From Microbacteriaceae bacterium (GTDB taxonomy: Bacteria > Actinomycetota > Actinomycetes > Actinomycetales > Microbacteriaceae), in the NCBI GenBank assembly GCA_947454285.1, contig CANGJO010000002.1, forward strand, positions 1 to 35,567: DNA of 35,567 nucleotides. The letters are read 5' to 3'. The notes under the pieces are model-generated. The model saw nothing but the letters and a program-made list of their open reading frames with translations, ran no database searches and had not been told where the DNA came from. This document shows positions 10,380-20,357 of this stretch, one piece after another; the stretch's first letter is position 1; every line of letters starts with the position of its first letter. The translations under genes and the position numbers were made by a program.

Positions 10380-11780
10380 ATGACCTTGCCAAATATCGCT
10401 GAGCAACAGTTGCCAGCTGCTAGTGATTTTGTAGCCAAAAATTTTGATGATCTTAAAGCAACGTTGATTTCGCTGGCCAAGATTCCAGGCATCGCCTGGG
10501 AGGCCTTCGACGAACAAGAACTTGAGCGCAGCGCAGAGGCCGTAGCCAAACTTTTTAGTGACACCCAGCTGTTTGACTTCGTTGAAATTCGAAGAGCGTC
10601 CGCAGATGGCAAGCCGGGTGCGCCGGCAGTGGTTGCCAAGCGCGCTGCCAAGAACGGCAAGCCTCAGATTTTGCTTTACGCCCACCACGATGTTCAGCCA
10701 CCCGGCGATGAAACCGTTTGGCAGACCAACCCGTTTGAGCCAACTGAGAAAAATGGCCGTCTCTATGGCCGTGGTGCAGCCGATGACAAGGCCGGAATCG
10801 TGACTCACTTGGCGGCGGTGAAGACTTTGGCTGAATTATGCGGCCCAGATTTTGATTTGGGTCTGACGCTATTCATCGAGGGCGAGGAAGAAGCCGGTTC
10901 GCCAACCTTCAGGAACTTCCTCGAGGAAAACCAAGCCGACCTCAAGGCCGATGTCATCATCGTGGCCGATTCCGGAAATTGGACTGTGGACGTTCCGGCC
11001 CTCACCACCACGCTCAGGGGACTGGTCTCGCAGGTGATTGAGGTTTCCACTCTGGATCACGCGCTGCACTCGGGCATGTACGGCGGCGCGGTGCCAGACG
11101 CCATGCTGGCAATGATCAAGCTGCTGGCCACGCTGCACGACGACCGCGGAAACGTGGCAATTGCGGGTCTGGTTCAGGGCAAGGCTGATGAGCTGCCCTA
11201 TTCTGACGCCCAATTAAACACCGATGCCGGCCTGCTGCCGGGCACCCAGCAGATTGGGGATGGCAGCATTTTGGACCGTATCTGGACCAAACCCGCCTTG
11301 ACCGTGATTGGTATTGATGGCCAGACCGTGGCCCTGAGCTCAAACACCATGTTGCCCTCGGTTAAGGCCAAAATCAGCCTCAGAATTGCCCCTGGAGAGC
11401 AGCCAGAGCAGGCTTTGGCCCTGCTAAAGGCCCATTTAGAGGCACATTTGCCGTTCGGGGCAAGGATTTCCTATGGCGAAACCGAGCTGGGTAAGCCGTT
11501 TGCCCAAACCCAGGATGGCTGGGCGAAAGGCCTGGCCGAACAGGCTCTCGGCGCCGCCTGGGGCACAAAATCGGTGAATATCGGGATCGGCGGGTCAATC
11601 CCGTTCATAGCGGACTTAACTCAGGTCTTTCCGGACGCCCAAATCCTGGTAACCGGGGTAGAAGACCCAGATTCCAGGGCCCACAGTCCAAACGAGTCCG
11701 TGGATCTGGCAATGCTGCAAAAGGCCATGGTAGCCGAGGCGATTTTCCTGGTTTCGGGGAATGCTAAACCGGGCCAATAA
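10380..11780 (+). CDS. M20 family dipeptidase/metallopeptidase
   Basis: 'LLYAHHDVQPPGDETVWQTNPFEP', 'LYGRGAADDKAGI', 'IEGEEEAGSP' metal-binding/catalytic motifs. Confidence 0.95.
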   Translation: MTLPNIAEQQLPAASDFVAKNFDDLKATLISLAKIPGIAWEAFDEQELERSAEAVAKLFSDTQLFDFVEIRRASADGKPGAPAVVAKRAAKNGKPQILLYAHHDVQPPGDETVWQTNPFEPTEKNGRLYGRGAADDKAGIVTHLAAVKTLAELCGPDFDLGLTLFIEGEEEAGSPTFRNFLEENQADLKADVIIVADSGNWTVDVPALTTTLRGLVSQVIEVSTLDHALHSGMYGGAVPDAMLAMIKLLATLHDDRGNVAIAGLVQGKADELPYSDAQLNTDAGLLPGTQQIGDGSILDRIWTKPALTVIGIDGQTVALSSNTMLPSVKAKISLRIAPGEQPEQALALLKAHLEAHLPFGARISYGETELGKPFAQTQDGWAKGLAEQALGAAWGTKSVNIGIGGSIPFIADLTQVFPDAQILVTGVEDPDSRAHSPNESVDLAMLQKAMVAEAIFLVSGNAKPGQ

Positions 11781-11821
11781 GTTAGTCTTAGAGCAGTTTC
11801 AAGCTACAGAAAGGGGTCAAA

Positions 11822-12163
11822 ATGACTCAAACCTTAGAAACTGGAGTAACTCTTACCGAGCAGGCTCAGAGCAAGGTTCGTACCCTGATCCAAGCCGAAG
11901 GTCGCGATGACCTTCGACTGCGCGTAGCAGTGCAGCCAGGTGGTTGCTCAGGCCTGATCTACCAGCTCTACTTTGATGAACAGATCGCCGATGGCGATGT
12001 TGTCAAGGATTTTGATGGGGTAGAGGTAGTAGTCGACAAGATGAGCGTGCCTTATCTAGACGGCGCTTCAATTGACTTCGAAGACACCATCCAGAAGCAG
12101 GGTTTCACAATTGACAATCCAAACGCAGCTGGTTCATGTGCCTGTGGAGACTCATTCAGTTAA
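11822..12163 (+). CDS. erpA: Iron-sulfur cluster insertion protein, HesB/IscA/ErpA family
   Basis: 113 aa; 'LRVAVQPGGCSGLIYQL' and C-terminal 'CACGDSFS' cysteines; adjacent to the respiratory operon. Confidence 0.93.
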   Translation: MTQTLETGVTLTEQAQSKVRTLIQAEGRDDLRLRVAVQPGGCSGLIYQLYFDEQIADGDVVKDFDGVEVVVDKMSVPYLDGASIDFEDTIQKQGFTIDNPNAAGSCACGDSFS

Positions 12164-12177
12164 AACAGAAGACTTTT

Positions 12178-12220
12178 CCGAAAAAGCCCGGTTTCCGATC
12201 CACGAACCGGGCTTTTTCGG
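12178..12220 (+). terminator. Rho-independent terminator downstream of erpA
   Basis: CCGAAAAAGCCCGGTTtccgatccacgAACCGGGCTTTTTCGG: long near-perfect inverted repeat with internal A/T tracts. Confidence 0.92.
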
Positions 12221-12316
12221 CATAAAAACCGCCTAGATAGCGTGTTTTATGGCACATTCGGCACATTGTCGAGCGTAGGATAGAAGGGTAACGATTCGAT
12301 ATCCGAAGGGTCGATT

Positions 12317-13174
12317 GTGCTAAAAAAGCGTGGTCTTAAATGGGCAGCGATGCCTGCCGCAGTGTCTTTGATGCTGCTTCTTAGTGGTTGTTCTGAGCAG
12401 GAATTTAGCCGTGGTTTCCTACCAGGCGTTCCGGGAGTCACCAATCACACCGATCGCATTACCGGCCTTTGGACCACTTCTTGGATCGTCTTGTGGGGAA
12501 TCGGAATCATCGCCTGGGGCCTAATGTTCTATGCGATCATCGTTTACCGCCGTCGCAAGGGCGAGACCGGCCTGCCAGCACAGCTGCGCTACAACAACCC
12601 AATTGAGACTCTTTTCACAATCGTTCCGCTGATCATCACCATTGGTTTCTTTGCTTTCACCGCGCGTGACATGGCAGCAATTGAGCAGCCAACTGCAAAC
12701 CCTGACGTGAAAATTCAGGTCATTGCTAAGCAGTGGAGCTGGGACTTCAATTACGTCAATGGCAATGTTTATGACTCTGGTGTTCAGTCACAGTTCGCTG
12801 GCGAAAAGGGCTCCGAGGCAGCGTTGCCAGTACTTTACCTACCGGTAAACAAGTCAGTTCAGATTGATTTGACTGCGCGTGACGTAATCCACTCATTCTG
12901 GGTTGTGGACTTCCTTTACAAGAAAGACATGTTCCCGGGACGCATCAACCACATGTACTTCACGCCACAGGTTGAAGGAACTTACAAGGGTAAATGTGCC
13001 GAACTTTGCGGCGAATACCACTCGATGATGTTGTTCAACGTCAAAGTTGTTTCACAGGCTGAATACGATGCTCACGTCGCAGCTCTTGCTGCAGCTGGCA
13101 ACGTTGGTCAGCTTGATACCAAATACAACCGCAACCAAAACCTTCCGGGTGACAACCCAGAGATCAGAGGATAG
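12317..13174 (+). CDS. ctaC: Cytochrome c oxidase subunit II
   Basis: GTG start; lipobox 'LLLSGC', two TM helices, 'QWSWDFNY', CuA motif '[12 protein letters not shown]'. Confidence 0.97.
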   Translation: MLKKRGLKWAAMPAAVSLMLLLSGCSEQEFSRGFLPGVPGVTNHTDRITGLWTTSWIVLWGIGIIAWGLMFYAIIVYRRRKGETGLPAQLRYNNPIETLFTIVPLIITIGFFAFTARDMAAIEQPTANPDVKIQVIAKQWSWDFNYVNGNVYDSGVQSQFAGEKGSEAALPVLYLPVNKSVQIDLTARDVIHSFWVVDFLYKKDMFPGRINHMYFTPQVEGTYKGKCAELCGEYHSMMLFNVKVVSQAEYDAHVAALAAAGNVGQLDTKYNRNQNLPGDNPEIRG

Positions 13175-13179
13175 GCACG

Positions 13180-14853
13180 ATGGCTACCGCTACCGCAAGC
13201 AAGTCAACCTACGGAACTTCCAAGAAGACCAAGGGCCAGATCCTGGTTGATTGGATCACCACAACCGATCACAAAAAGATTGGTTACCTCTACCTGATTA
13301 CCTCATTCCTCTACTTCCTTATCGGTGGTGTGATGGCTCTCGTAATTCGTGCCCAGCTAACTGCGCCTGGTCTTGAGATTGTTCAGACCAAAGAGCAGTA
13401 CAACCAGCTATTCACTATGCACGGCACAATCATGTTGCTTATGTTTGCGACCCCACTTTTTGCCGCTTTCGCAAACATTCTGATGCCAATTCAAATTGGT
13501 GCACCCGATGTTGCGTTCCCTCGTTTGAACGCAATCGCTTACTGGTTCTACTTCTTCGGCTCATTCATTGCTGTAGCCGGCTTCTTCACTCCACAGGGTG
13601 CAGCCAGCTTTGGTTGGTTTGCTTACGCGCCGCTATCAAACACAACTTTCTCACCGGGACTTGGCGGAGACCTTTGGGTCTTTGGTCTAGCACTGAGCGG
13701 TTTTGGAACAATCATGGGTGGTGTGAACTTCATCACAACAATCCTGACCATGCGTGCTCCTGGTATGACCATGTTCCGTTTGCCAATTTTCACCTGGAAC
13801 ACATTGGTCACATCAATCCTGGTAATTATGTGTTTCCCGCCGCTTGCGGCAGCGTTGTTCGCGCTTGGCGCGGATCGCCGATTTGACGCTCACATCTTTG
13901 ACCCAGCTAACGGTGGCCCAATGCTTTGGCAGCACTTGTTCTGGTTCTTTGGTCACCCAGAGGTTTACATTCTTGCGCTGCCATTCTTTGGAATCGTTTC
14001 AGAGATCTTCCCGGTATTCAGCCGCAAGCCAATCTTTGGCTACAAGACTTTGGTTTACGCAACTATCGCAATTGCAGCTCTATCGATGACCGTGTGGGCA
14101 CACCACATGTACGTCACCGGTTCAGTGCTGTTGCCGTTCTTCGCATTCACAACAATGTTGATTGCTATTCCAACTGGCGTGAAGGTATTCAACTGGATCG
14201 GAACGCTTTGGAAGGGCTCAGTAACATTTGAGACTCCAATGCTTTACGCACTTGGTTTCCTAACCACCTTCATTTTTGGTGGTCTAACCGGTGTGATCCT
14301 GGCATCTCCTGCATTGGACTTCCACTTGTCAGACAGCTACTTCGTGGTTGCTCACTTCCACTACGTAGTATTTGGAACCGTCGTGTTCGCGATGTTCGCC
14401 GGTATTTACTTCTGGTACCCAAAGATGACTGGAAAGATGCTAAACGAGCGTCTAGGAAAGATTCAGTTCTGGTTGCTATTCGTAGGTTTCCACACCACCT
14501 TCTTGATTCAGCACTGGTTGGGTGTAATTGGTATGCCACGTCGCTACGCGACCTACTTACCAGAAGACGGTTTCACTTGGATGAACCAGGTTTCAACCGT
14601 TGGTGCGGCATTGCTGGCGCTATCTATGGTCCCGTTCCTTTGGAACATTTACATCACAGCTCGCAAGGGCGAGAAGACCACGCTCAATGACCCATGGGGT
14701 TACGGTCGTTCACTGGAGTGGGCAACTGGCACTCCGTTCCCACGTCACAACTTCACCTCGATTCCACGTGTGCGTTCCGAGTCACCTGCTTTTGACTTGA
14801 ACCACCCAGAGTTTGCTGCGCCTGAAGCAAAGACTTCAGCGAAGAAGGGCTAA
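13180..14853 (+). CDS. ctaD: Cytochrome c oxidase subunit I
   Basis: 557 aa; '[11 protein letters not shown]', 'FTMHGTIM', '[19 protein letters not shown]', 'HHMY', 'HFHYV'. Confidence 0.98.
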   Translation: MATATASKSTYGTSKKTKGQILVDWITTTDHKKIGYLYLITSFLYFLIGGVMALVIRAQLTAPGLEIVQTKEQYNQLFTMHGTIMLLMFATPLFAAFANILMPIQIGAPDVAFPRLNAIAYWFYFFGSFIAVAGFFTPQGAASFGWFAYAPLSNTTFSPGLGGDLWVFGLALSGFGTIMGGVNFITTILTMRAPGMTMFRLPIFTWNTLVTSILVIMCFPPLAAALFALGADRRFDAHIFDPANGGPMLWQHLFWFFGHPEVYILALPFFGIVSEIFPVFSRKPIFGYKTLVYATIAIAALSMTVWAHHMYVTGSVLLPFFAFTTMLIAIPTGVKVFNWIGTLWKGSVTFETPMLYALGFLTTFIFGGLTGVILASPALDFHLSDSYFVVAHFHYVVFGTVVFAMFAGIYFWYPKMTGKMLNERLGKIQFWLLFVGFHTTFLIQHWLGVIGMPRRYATYLPEDGFTWMNQVSTVGAALLALSMVPFLWNIYITARKGEKTTLNDPWGYGRSLEWATGTPFPRHNFTSIPRVRSESPAFDLNHPEFAAPEAKTSAKKG

Positions 14854-14861
14854 CCTAGAAA

Positions 14862-15275
14862 ATGAAGTTCAACGGTAATCTCTTTTACTTTTTGACTGCC
14901 TTCTACTTTGTAGACGCTGCCGGGTATGCAATCTGGTGGAACAACAGTAAGGGTGGCTACGAGCCAATCGGCACAGCGGCAATCGCGATGCTTGGCTTTA
15001 TGTCACTTTTCCTTGCTTTCTACATTAAGAACACAGGTAAGCGCCAGGGTGCTGTGCCTGAGGATCGCCTTGATGCAAACATCGAAGATGGTGAATCTGA
15101 AGTTGGCTTCTTTGCTCCATGGAGCTGGTGGCCATTCTTCCTTGGACTGTTCGGTTCGATTTGCTTCGCAGCTCTTGCTGTGGGTTGGTGGTTGTTCTTT
15201 ATTGGCTTCCCACTCGTTTTGGTTGCGTTGATCGGATTCGTTTTCGAACGCAGTCGTGGCCTATTCGCTCACTAA
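14862..15275 (+). CDS. ctaF: Cytochrome c oxidase subunit IV (actinobacterial type)
   Basis: 137 aa with four hydrophobic segments directly after ctaD; 'FYFVDAAGYAIWW' typical of actinobacterial CtaF. Confidence 0.92.
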   Translation: MKFNGNLFYFLTAFYFVDAAGYAIWWNNSKGGYEPIGTAAIAMLGFMSLFLAFYIKNTGKRQGAVPEDRLDANIEDGESEVGFFAPWSWWPFFLGLFGSICFAALAVGWWLFFIGFPLVLVALIGFVFERSRGLFAH

Positions 15276-15286
15276 AAATATTCAAT

Positions 15287-15332
15287 CAATTAATCCCGTT
15301 GACTTGATTGTCAGCGGGATTAATTTTTTAAT
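15287..15332. terminator. Bidirectional Rho-independent terminator between ctaF and the TipAS-like gene
   Basis: aattAATCCCGtTGACttgattGTCAgCGGGATTaattttttaattt: inverted repeat between convergent genes, flanked by an A/T-rich tract. Confidence 0.88.
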
Positions 15333-15338
15333 TTATGG

Positions 15339-15686
15339 CTACTTTAGATTCTGATTAGCCCAAGTGACAATCGCGTCGTAGTGATATTTCGCAAGACCTG
15401 GTGCTACACCTTCGTAGGTATCTCGATATGGTGATGGCATGATGTAGCTCATGGCCAACGACTTGTAAGTAGTTTGAGTTGGCTTCCAAAACTGCAGGCA
15501 GAACTCATAATGCTGGCGAACTAAGTCTTGAATCATGGGATCGCTCGTTGCGGTGCCTGCAAGCATTGCTTCTTTGAAGCGTTCGGTAATGACTCCAAAT
15601 TCGGTCATGAATTTTTGATTCTGTTCTTTGCTGAAGTTATTGGCGTACATGTCTGCATGATTTGCAGTTGGGTCTAACTCGCGCAT
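15339..15686 (-). CDS. Stand-alone TipAS (antibiotic-recognition) domain-like protein
   Basis: 115 aa; 'FKEAMLAGTATSDPMIQDLVRQHYEFCLQFWKPTQTTYKSLAMSYIMPSPYRDTYEGVAPGLAKYHYDAIVTWA' resembles the TipAS ligand-binding domain of TipA/Mta MerR regulators; no N-terminal MerR HTH. Confidence 0.72.
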   Translation of the reverse strand: MRELDPTANHADMYANNFSKEQNQKFMTEFGVITERFKEAMLAGTATSDPMIQDLVRQHYEFCLQFWKPTQTTYKSLAMSYIMPSPYRDTYEGVAPGLAKYHYDAIVTWANQNLK

Positions 15687-15701
15687 GGTTTGAAAGGTCG
15701 C

Positions 15702-16004
15702 CTAAGCGAGATTCCCATCGGTGTGCTGATAGGTGATTTCGGCAATTTCTACCGAGTAACCCACGTACCACTCTGCGTAGCGACGCTTAGCCTCCCGGTG
15801 CACCTCGTCTCTGCGGAATATCTGCAGGGAATCGTTATCGGTGAAGTAGTAGTCAACGCGAATGGTGTCACGGTCGGGGGAGAGCCACTTTTCTTTGCGA
15901 ATAAAACCTGGATTAGCGTTCGCGCGGGCCATAATCTCGTCGTCGAGTGCAACAAAGTCGTCATTGTGAGTGTGCTGCTTGAAGATGAAGGTCGCGGAAA
16001 TCAT
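15702..16004 (-). CDS. ABM-like (antibiotic biosynthesis monooxygenase fold) small protein
   Basis: 100 aa; 'EIMARANANPGFIRKEKWLSPDRDTIRVDYYFTDNDSLQIFRRDEVHREAKRRYAEWYVGYSVEIAEI' fits the dimeric alpha-beta barrel / ABM pattern. Confidence 0.65.
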   Translation of the reverse strand: MISATFIFKQHTHNDDFVALDDEIMARANANPGFIRKEKWLSPDRDTIRVDYYFTDNDSLQIFRRDEVHREAKRRYAEWYVGYSVEIAEITYQHTDGNLA

Positions 16005-16020
16005 TCACTAAGCCTAATTG

Positions 16021-16057
16021 ACAAAAGAAAAGAGGCCGGGCACATTGCCCAGCCTCT
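16021..16057 (-). terminator. Rho-independent terminator for the qcr/ctaE operon (minus strand)
   Basis: AGAGGCcGGGCA-cat-TGCCCaGCCTCT (12-bp stem, one mismatch); 'acaaaagaaa' gives a T-rich tract on the minus strand just after qcrB. Confidence 0.88.
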
Positions 16058-16072
16058 AATCGGTAAAACTAT

Positions 16073-17716
16073 TTAGGCCTCAACAGCCTTCACCTCTGCT
16101 GCCTCAACGGCATCGTGGTCACCGTGGTGGTGCGCTGCGTCGATTTCAGTCTGAGTCACCGGTGCAATGCGGTCTTCGAAGTAGAAGCGAGATAGGCCTG
16201 CACGTAGGCGCGCACGAAGAGTAATCTTTCCAGCTGCGTTTGGTCGGGCAAGGGTTGGCTGGTAGTCCTTGAAGTCAACCAACTTCCACTGCTCGAACTC
16301 ATCAAGCGGCTCGTGAACCTCAATGTACTCACCGTGCGGTAGACGAACGATACGTCCTGACTCACGACCGTGCAGTGCGATCTCGCGATCCTTGCGCTGT
16401 AGCGATAGACAGGTGCGCTTGGCAATGATGTAAGCGGCGATTGGAGCCACAAACAACAGAATCTGCATTGAAGTTAGAACCTGGTTCAACGACATCTTGA
16501 AGTTTGTCGCGATCAAGTCGGTACCCGCACCGGCCCAAAGGACTGCGTAGAAGGTCACACCTGCTGCACCAATTGCAGTGCGGGTTGGTGCGTTGCGTGG
16601 ACGGTCAAGAACGTGGTGTTCACGCTTGTCGCCGGTAACCCAAGCTTCAATGAATGGGTACGCAGCTACTACAACTAGGAAGCCAACTCCAACAATCATT
16701 GGCAACAAGATGTTCCATGCCCAAGTTACTCCACCAACGTGAACCTCTAGGTGGCTAGGCGCAAGACGAAGAGCACCATCAAGCCAACCGATGTACCAGT
16801 CAGGCTGTGTACCCGCAGAAACAGGCGATGGGTCGTAGCCACCGTAGTTCCAAACCGGGTTGATAGTGAAAGTTGCGGCGATCAACATGATCACACCGAA
16901 CACGATGAAGAAGAATCCACCAGCCTTAGCAACGTATACAGGCATCAGTGGGTAACCAACAACGTTGGAATCCTTGCGACCCGGACCTGAGTAGTGGGTG
17001 TGCTTGTGAATTACCACCATGAACAAGTGGATCACGATGAAAACAAGAATCAACGCCGGAACTAGAAGAATGTGCAGACCATAAAGTCGAGCAACGATTG
17101 CTTCGCCAGGGAACTCGCCACCGAAAAGCAGTGACGAAGTGTAAGCACCGATAACCGGAATGCCCTTGATCATTCCATCGATGATGCGAAGACCGTTTCC
17201 TGATAGCAAGTCATCAGGTAGTGAGTAACCGGTGAAACCACCAGCCATACCCAAAACGAATAGCACGAAACCAACTACCCAGTTAATTTCGCGAGGCTTG
17301 CGGAACGCACCGGTGAAGAAAACGCGAAGCATGTGTAGACCGGCAGCAGCTACGAATAGCAACGCTGACCAGTGGTGAACCTGACGCATCAAAAGACCAC
17401 CGCGAACTTCGAATGAGATATCCAAAGTTGATGCGTATGCGATTGACATCTCTGCGCCCTTTAGTGGACCGTAAACACCGTTGTAGATGACAGGTTCCAT
17501 TGAAGGCTGGAAGAAGAAGGTCAGGAAAGTTCCAGAAAGAAGAAGAACCAGGAAGCTGTAAAGAGCAACTTCACCAAGCATGAATGACCAGTGGTCAGGG
17601 AATACTTTGCGGCCAAACTCCTTCAGGATGCCAGCTACTCCAACGCGTTCGTCAAGGTAGTTAGCGGTTCCGGCTAGGAAGCCACCCTTCTTTGGTGCTG
17701 CAACGGCATTACTCAT
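16073..17716 (-). CDS. qcrB: Cytochrome bc1 complex cytochrome b subunit
   Basis: 547 aa; paired heme-ligating histidines ('VHHWSALLFVAAAGLHMLR', 'LHILLVPALILVFIVIHLFMVV'), actinobacterial C-terminal extension. Confidence 0.97.
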   Translation of the reverse strand: MSNAVAAPKKGGFLAGTANYLDERVGVAGILKEFGRKVFPDHWSFMLGEVALYSFLVLLLSGTFLTFFFQPSMEPVIYNGVYGPLKGAEMSIAYASTLDISFEVRGGLLMRQVHHWSALLFVAAAGLHMLRVFFTGAFRKPREINWVVGFVLFVLGMAGGFTGYSLPDDLLSGNGLRIIDGMIKGIPVIGAYTSSLLFGGEFPGEAIVARLYGLHILLVPALILVFIVIHLFMVVIHKHTHYSGPGRKDSNVVGYPLMPVYVAKAGGFFFIVFGVIMLIAATFTINPVWNYGGYDPSPVSAGTQPDWYIGWLDGALRLAPSHLEVHVGGVTWAWNILLPMIVGVGFLVVVAAYPFIEAWVTGDKREHHVLDRPRNAPTRTAIGAAGVTFYAVLWAGAGTDLIATNFKMSLNQVLTSMQILLFVAPIAAYIIAKRTCLSLQRKDREIALHGRESGRIVRLPHGEYIEVHEPLDEFEQWKLVDFKDYQPTLARPNAAGKITLRARLRAGLSRFYFEDRIAPVTQTEIDAAHHHGDHDAVEAAEVKAVEA

Positions 17717-17718
17717 TT

Positions 17719-18759
17719 TTAACGCTCCCAGAAGCTAGGGCCAACAGGTTCAGTGAAATCGCTTTGTGCAATTAGGTACCCCTCTGCGTCAACTGTGATT
17801 GGCAGCTGTGGCAGTGGGCGAGATGCAGGGCCAAAAATAACCTTGCAAGCATCGGTCACGTCAAAGGTTGACTGGTGACATGGGCAAAGCAGGTGGTGTG
17901 TCTGCTGCTCGTAAAGAGCAACCGGGCAACCAACGTGAGTACAAATCTTTGAGTAAGCAACGATGCCGTCGTATGACCAGCTCTTGCGCTCATCCGATTC
18001 TTTTAGATCGGCTGGATCAAGGCGAACCAAAAGAACCGCAGCCTTAGCTTTTTCTTCAAGCTTGCCGTGCTCTAGTTCACTTAGACCCTCAGGAATTACG
18101 TGGAACACAGAACCAAGAGTCACATCCGAAGCCTTGATTGGGGTACCGGTTGGGTCTTTAGCAAGACGGGTACCCTTCTTCCACATGGTGTGGCGAAGAG
18201 TGTCACCCGGGTTTGGTCCGAGGTCACCAAAAATCATGATTGCTGGAAGCGGGAACAAAGCCAGCGCACCGTATAGCGAACGGCGAATCAACTTGCGGCG
18301 GCTAAAACCTGATTCTGAATCTGCAAGCTTGATGATCTCAACAGCGCGAGCGCGAACTTCTTCTGAACCGCGAGTCTGGTGACGTTCTTCTGAAACTTCA
18401 GCATCCGGCATCAAGGTCTTTGCCCAGTGGACTGCACCGATTCCAATACCAAACAAACCTAGGGTGATTCCAAGACCTAGTAGGAGAGTGTTGTTGCGAA
18501 CGGTGCCAAGTGCCTCGGTGATTGGGAAGGCAAAGTAGGCGTAAACCGCAAATGCGCTGCCGGCGATAGACACCAGGAACAATGCAGCAACCTGACGAGC
18601 GGCTGCCTTTTCGTGCTTGACGCTCTTATCGGTCATGCGAGTACGGTGTGGCTCTAGACCCGGGTCTCGCACAGCGTCTGGAGCAATAACGGCTAGGCCG
18701 CCTTCGTACTCGTGCTCTGCGTTGTGTGAACCGGACTTCGCCAGCTTCTTTTCGCTCAC
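17719..18759 (-). CDS. qcrA: Cytochrome bc1 complex Rieske iron-sulfur subunit
   Basis: Rieske motifs 'CTHVGCPVALYEQQ' and 'CPCHQSTFDV'; N-terminal TM helices typical of actinobacterial QcrA. Confidence 0.97.
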   Translation of the reverse strand: MSEKKLAKSGSHNAEHEYEGGLAVIAPDAVRDPGLEPHRTRMTDKSVKHEKAAARQVAALFLVSIAGSAFAVYAYFAFPITEALGTVRNNTLLLGLGITLGLFGIGIGAVHWAKTLMPDAEVSEERHQTRGSEEVRARAVEIIKLADSESGFSRRKLIRRSLYGALALFPLPAIMIFGDLGPNPGDTLRHTMWKKGTRLAKDPTGTPIKASDVTLGSVFHVIPEGLSELEHGKLEEKAKAAVLLVRLDPADLKESDERKSWSYDGIVAYSKICTHVGCPVALYEQQTHHLLCPCHQSTFDVTDACKVIFGPASRPLPQLPITVDAEGYLIAQSDFTEPVGPSFWER

Positions 18760-18798
18760 TCTAAATTGCTCCCTTGTAGAAACTTCGTTGTTATAGCT

Positions 18799-19587
18799 TT
18801 AGTTTGACTTGGCGCCAAGCCAGATGGTGATTGCAATGATGAAGCCGAGAATGAAAATCCAGGTGAATAGTCCCTCAACAACAGGGCCTAGGTTCGCTAG
18901 TTCATAACCACCGGCAGAAGGGTTTTCTTCCACAAACTTTAGGTAAGTGATGATGTCTTTCTTGTCCTTAGGGGTCAAGTTGGCATCGTTGAAAACAGGC
19001 ATGTTTTGTGGTCCGGTCAACATTGCCTCGTAAACGTGATCCGCAGGAACACCCTTGAGTGCGGGTGCGTACTTACCCTCAGTCAAAGCACCACCGGCGC
19101 CAACCGCGTTGTGACACATTGCACAGTTGATTCGGAACAGTTCGCCACCGCGAGTTGCGTCACCGTTTGCAGCAATCATTTCCTCAGTAGGAACATCAGG
19201 GCCGTTGCCAAGAGTAGTTGCGTAAGCAACAAGCGCATCGATCTGCTCATCGGTGAACTGCTTCTTCTTAACCTGAAGCTGCGGACCTGAAGCCTGACCA
19301 GGCATGCGACCTGAGTCAACCTGGAATTCAACAGCGGCACCACCAACACCGATAAGGCTTGGTGCTGCCTTGGTGCCCTCGGCATTTTTACCGTGACAGC
19401 TTGCACAGTTAGCTAGGAAAAGTTTGCGACCCTCGCTGATCTGGTCTGCGCTGGCAACTGCCGATACAGGCTTAACTGCCTCAACTGCTGCGGTTGCCGC
19501 CGCGTAGCCACCACCGGTAAGTGCAAGTCCGGCTGCCATCACGATAACGGCGGCTAGTGGACTACGACGATTTTTCTTGAATGCCAT
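18799..19587 (-). CDS. qcrC: Diheme cytochrome c subunit of bc1 complex
   Basis: Two CXXCH motifs (CASCH, CAMCH), N-terminal and C-terminal TM helices. Confidence 0.97.
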   Translation of the reverse strand: MAFKKNRRSPLAAVIVMAAGLALTGGGYAAATAAVEAVKPVSAVASADQISEGRKLFLANCASCHGKNAEGTKAAPSLIGVGGAAVEFQVDSGRMPGQASGPQLQVKKKQFTDEQIDALVAYATTLGNGPDVPTEEMIAANGDATRGGELFRINCAMCHNAVGAGGALTEGKYAPALKGVPADHVYEAMLTGPQNMPVFNDANLTPKDKKDIITYLKFVEENPSAGGYELANLGPVVEGLFTWIFILGFIIAITIWLGAKSN

Positions 19588-19617
19588 TTTTGGTCTTTCA
19601 GCTTTGTTTGAAAACTC

Positions 19618-20229
19618 TTATTTAAGGACGTAAACGATGAGGAACAGGCCGATCCAAACCACGTCTACGAAGTGCCAGTAGTAAGAAACCACAATTGCGC
19701 TGGTTGCCTCGTAGTGGCCGTACTTCTTAGCTGCAAAGGTGCGGCCAATCACGAACAAGAATGCGATCAAACCACCGGTCACGTGCAATGCGTGAAATCC
19801 TGTGGTGATGTAGAAGGCTGAGCCGTAAGCATTTGAGTTCAGGGCAACGCCTTCGGAAATAAGGGTTGCGTACTCCCAGCACTGGCCGGCAACGAAGATT
19901 GCTCCAAGCAGGTAGCTAAGGAAGAACCACTCAACAACGCCCCACTTAACAGGCGACAGGCCGGTTGCGCGTGGCTGAAGACGCTCGGCGGCAAACACAC
20001 CAAACTGAGCGGTGAACGATGATGAGACCAGAATCAGGGTGTTCACCAAGGCAAATGGCACATTCAGAATTGTGGTGTCGTTGGCCCAAATTTCAGGGGA
20101 GTTGGCTCGAAGGCTAAAGTACATAGCGAACAGACCGGCAAAGAACATCACCTCACTACCAAGCCAAACGATAGTTCCAACCGAGGTTGAACTAGGGCGG
20201 TTAATGACAGGTGCGCTAATGGTCGTCAT
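19618..20229 (-). CDS. ctaE: Cytochrome c oxidase subunit III
   Basis: 203 aa; '[21 protein letters not shown]', '[14 protein letters not shown]', '[14 protein letters not shown]'. Confidence 0.97.
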   Translation of the reverse strand: MTTISAPVINRPSSTSVGTIVWLGSEVMFFAGLFAMYFSLRANSPEIWANDTTILNVPFALVNTLILVSSSFTAQFGVFAAERLQPRATGLSPVKWGVVEWFFLSYLLGAIFVAGQCWEYATLISEGVALNSNAYGSAFYITTGFHALHVTGGLIAFLFVIGRTFAAKKYGHYEATSAIVVSYYWHFVDVVWIGLFLIVYVLK

Positions 20230-20357
20230 AACTTCAATCCTAACCCCGCCGTCCCAGTAAATCCGCCCATTTTGGCGCGTCAGGCGATGGTTTTTTAATG
20301 ATTTTTCCTAATCCTTATAACGCTGCACTGCATAGTTTCGCCGATAAACTTTGGCCT

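Noticed and set aside
10365-10808. 147-aa minus-strand ORF opposite the dipeptidase and the N-terminal extension of the DUF3043-like ORF up to 10660
   Set aside because: Both overlap the N-terminal coding region of the M20 peptidase; a good SD and a familiar N-terminus place the DUF3043-like start at 10336.
12178-12220. Long inverted repeat considered as a mobile element (MITE) end or riboswitch
   Set aside because: Position right after erpA, GC-rich stem and flanking A/T tracts fit a simple intrinsic terminator; no second copy or target-site duplication seen.
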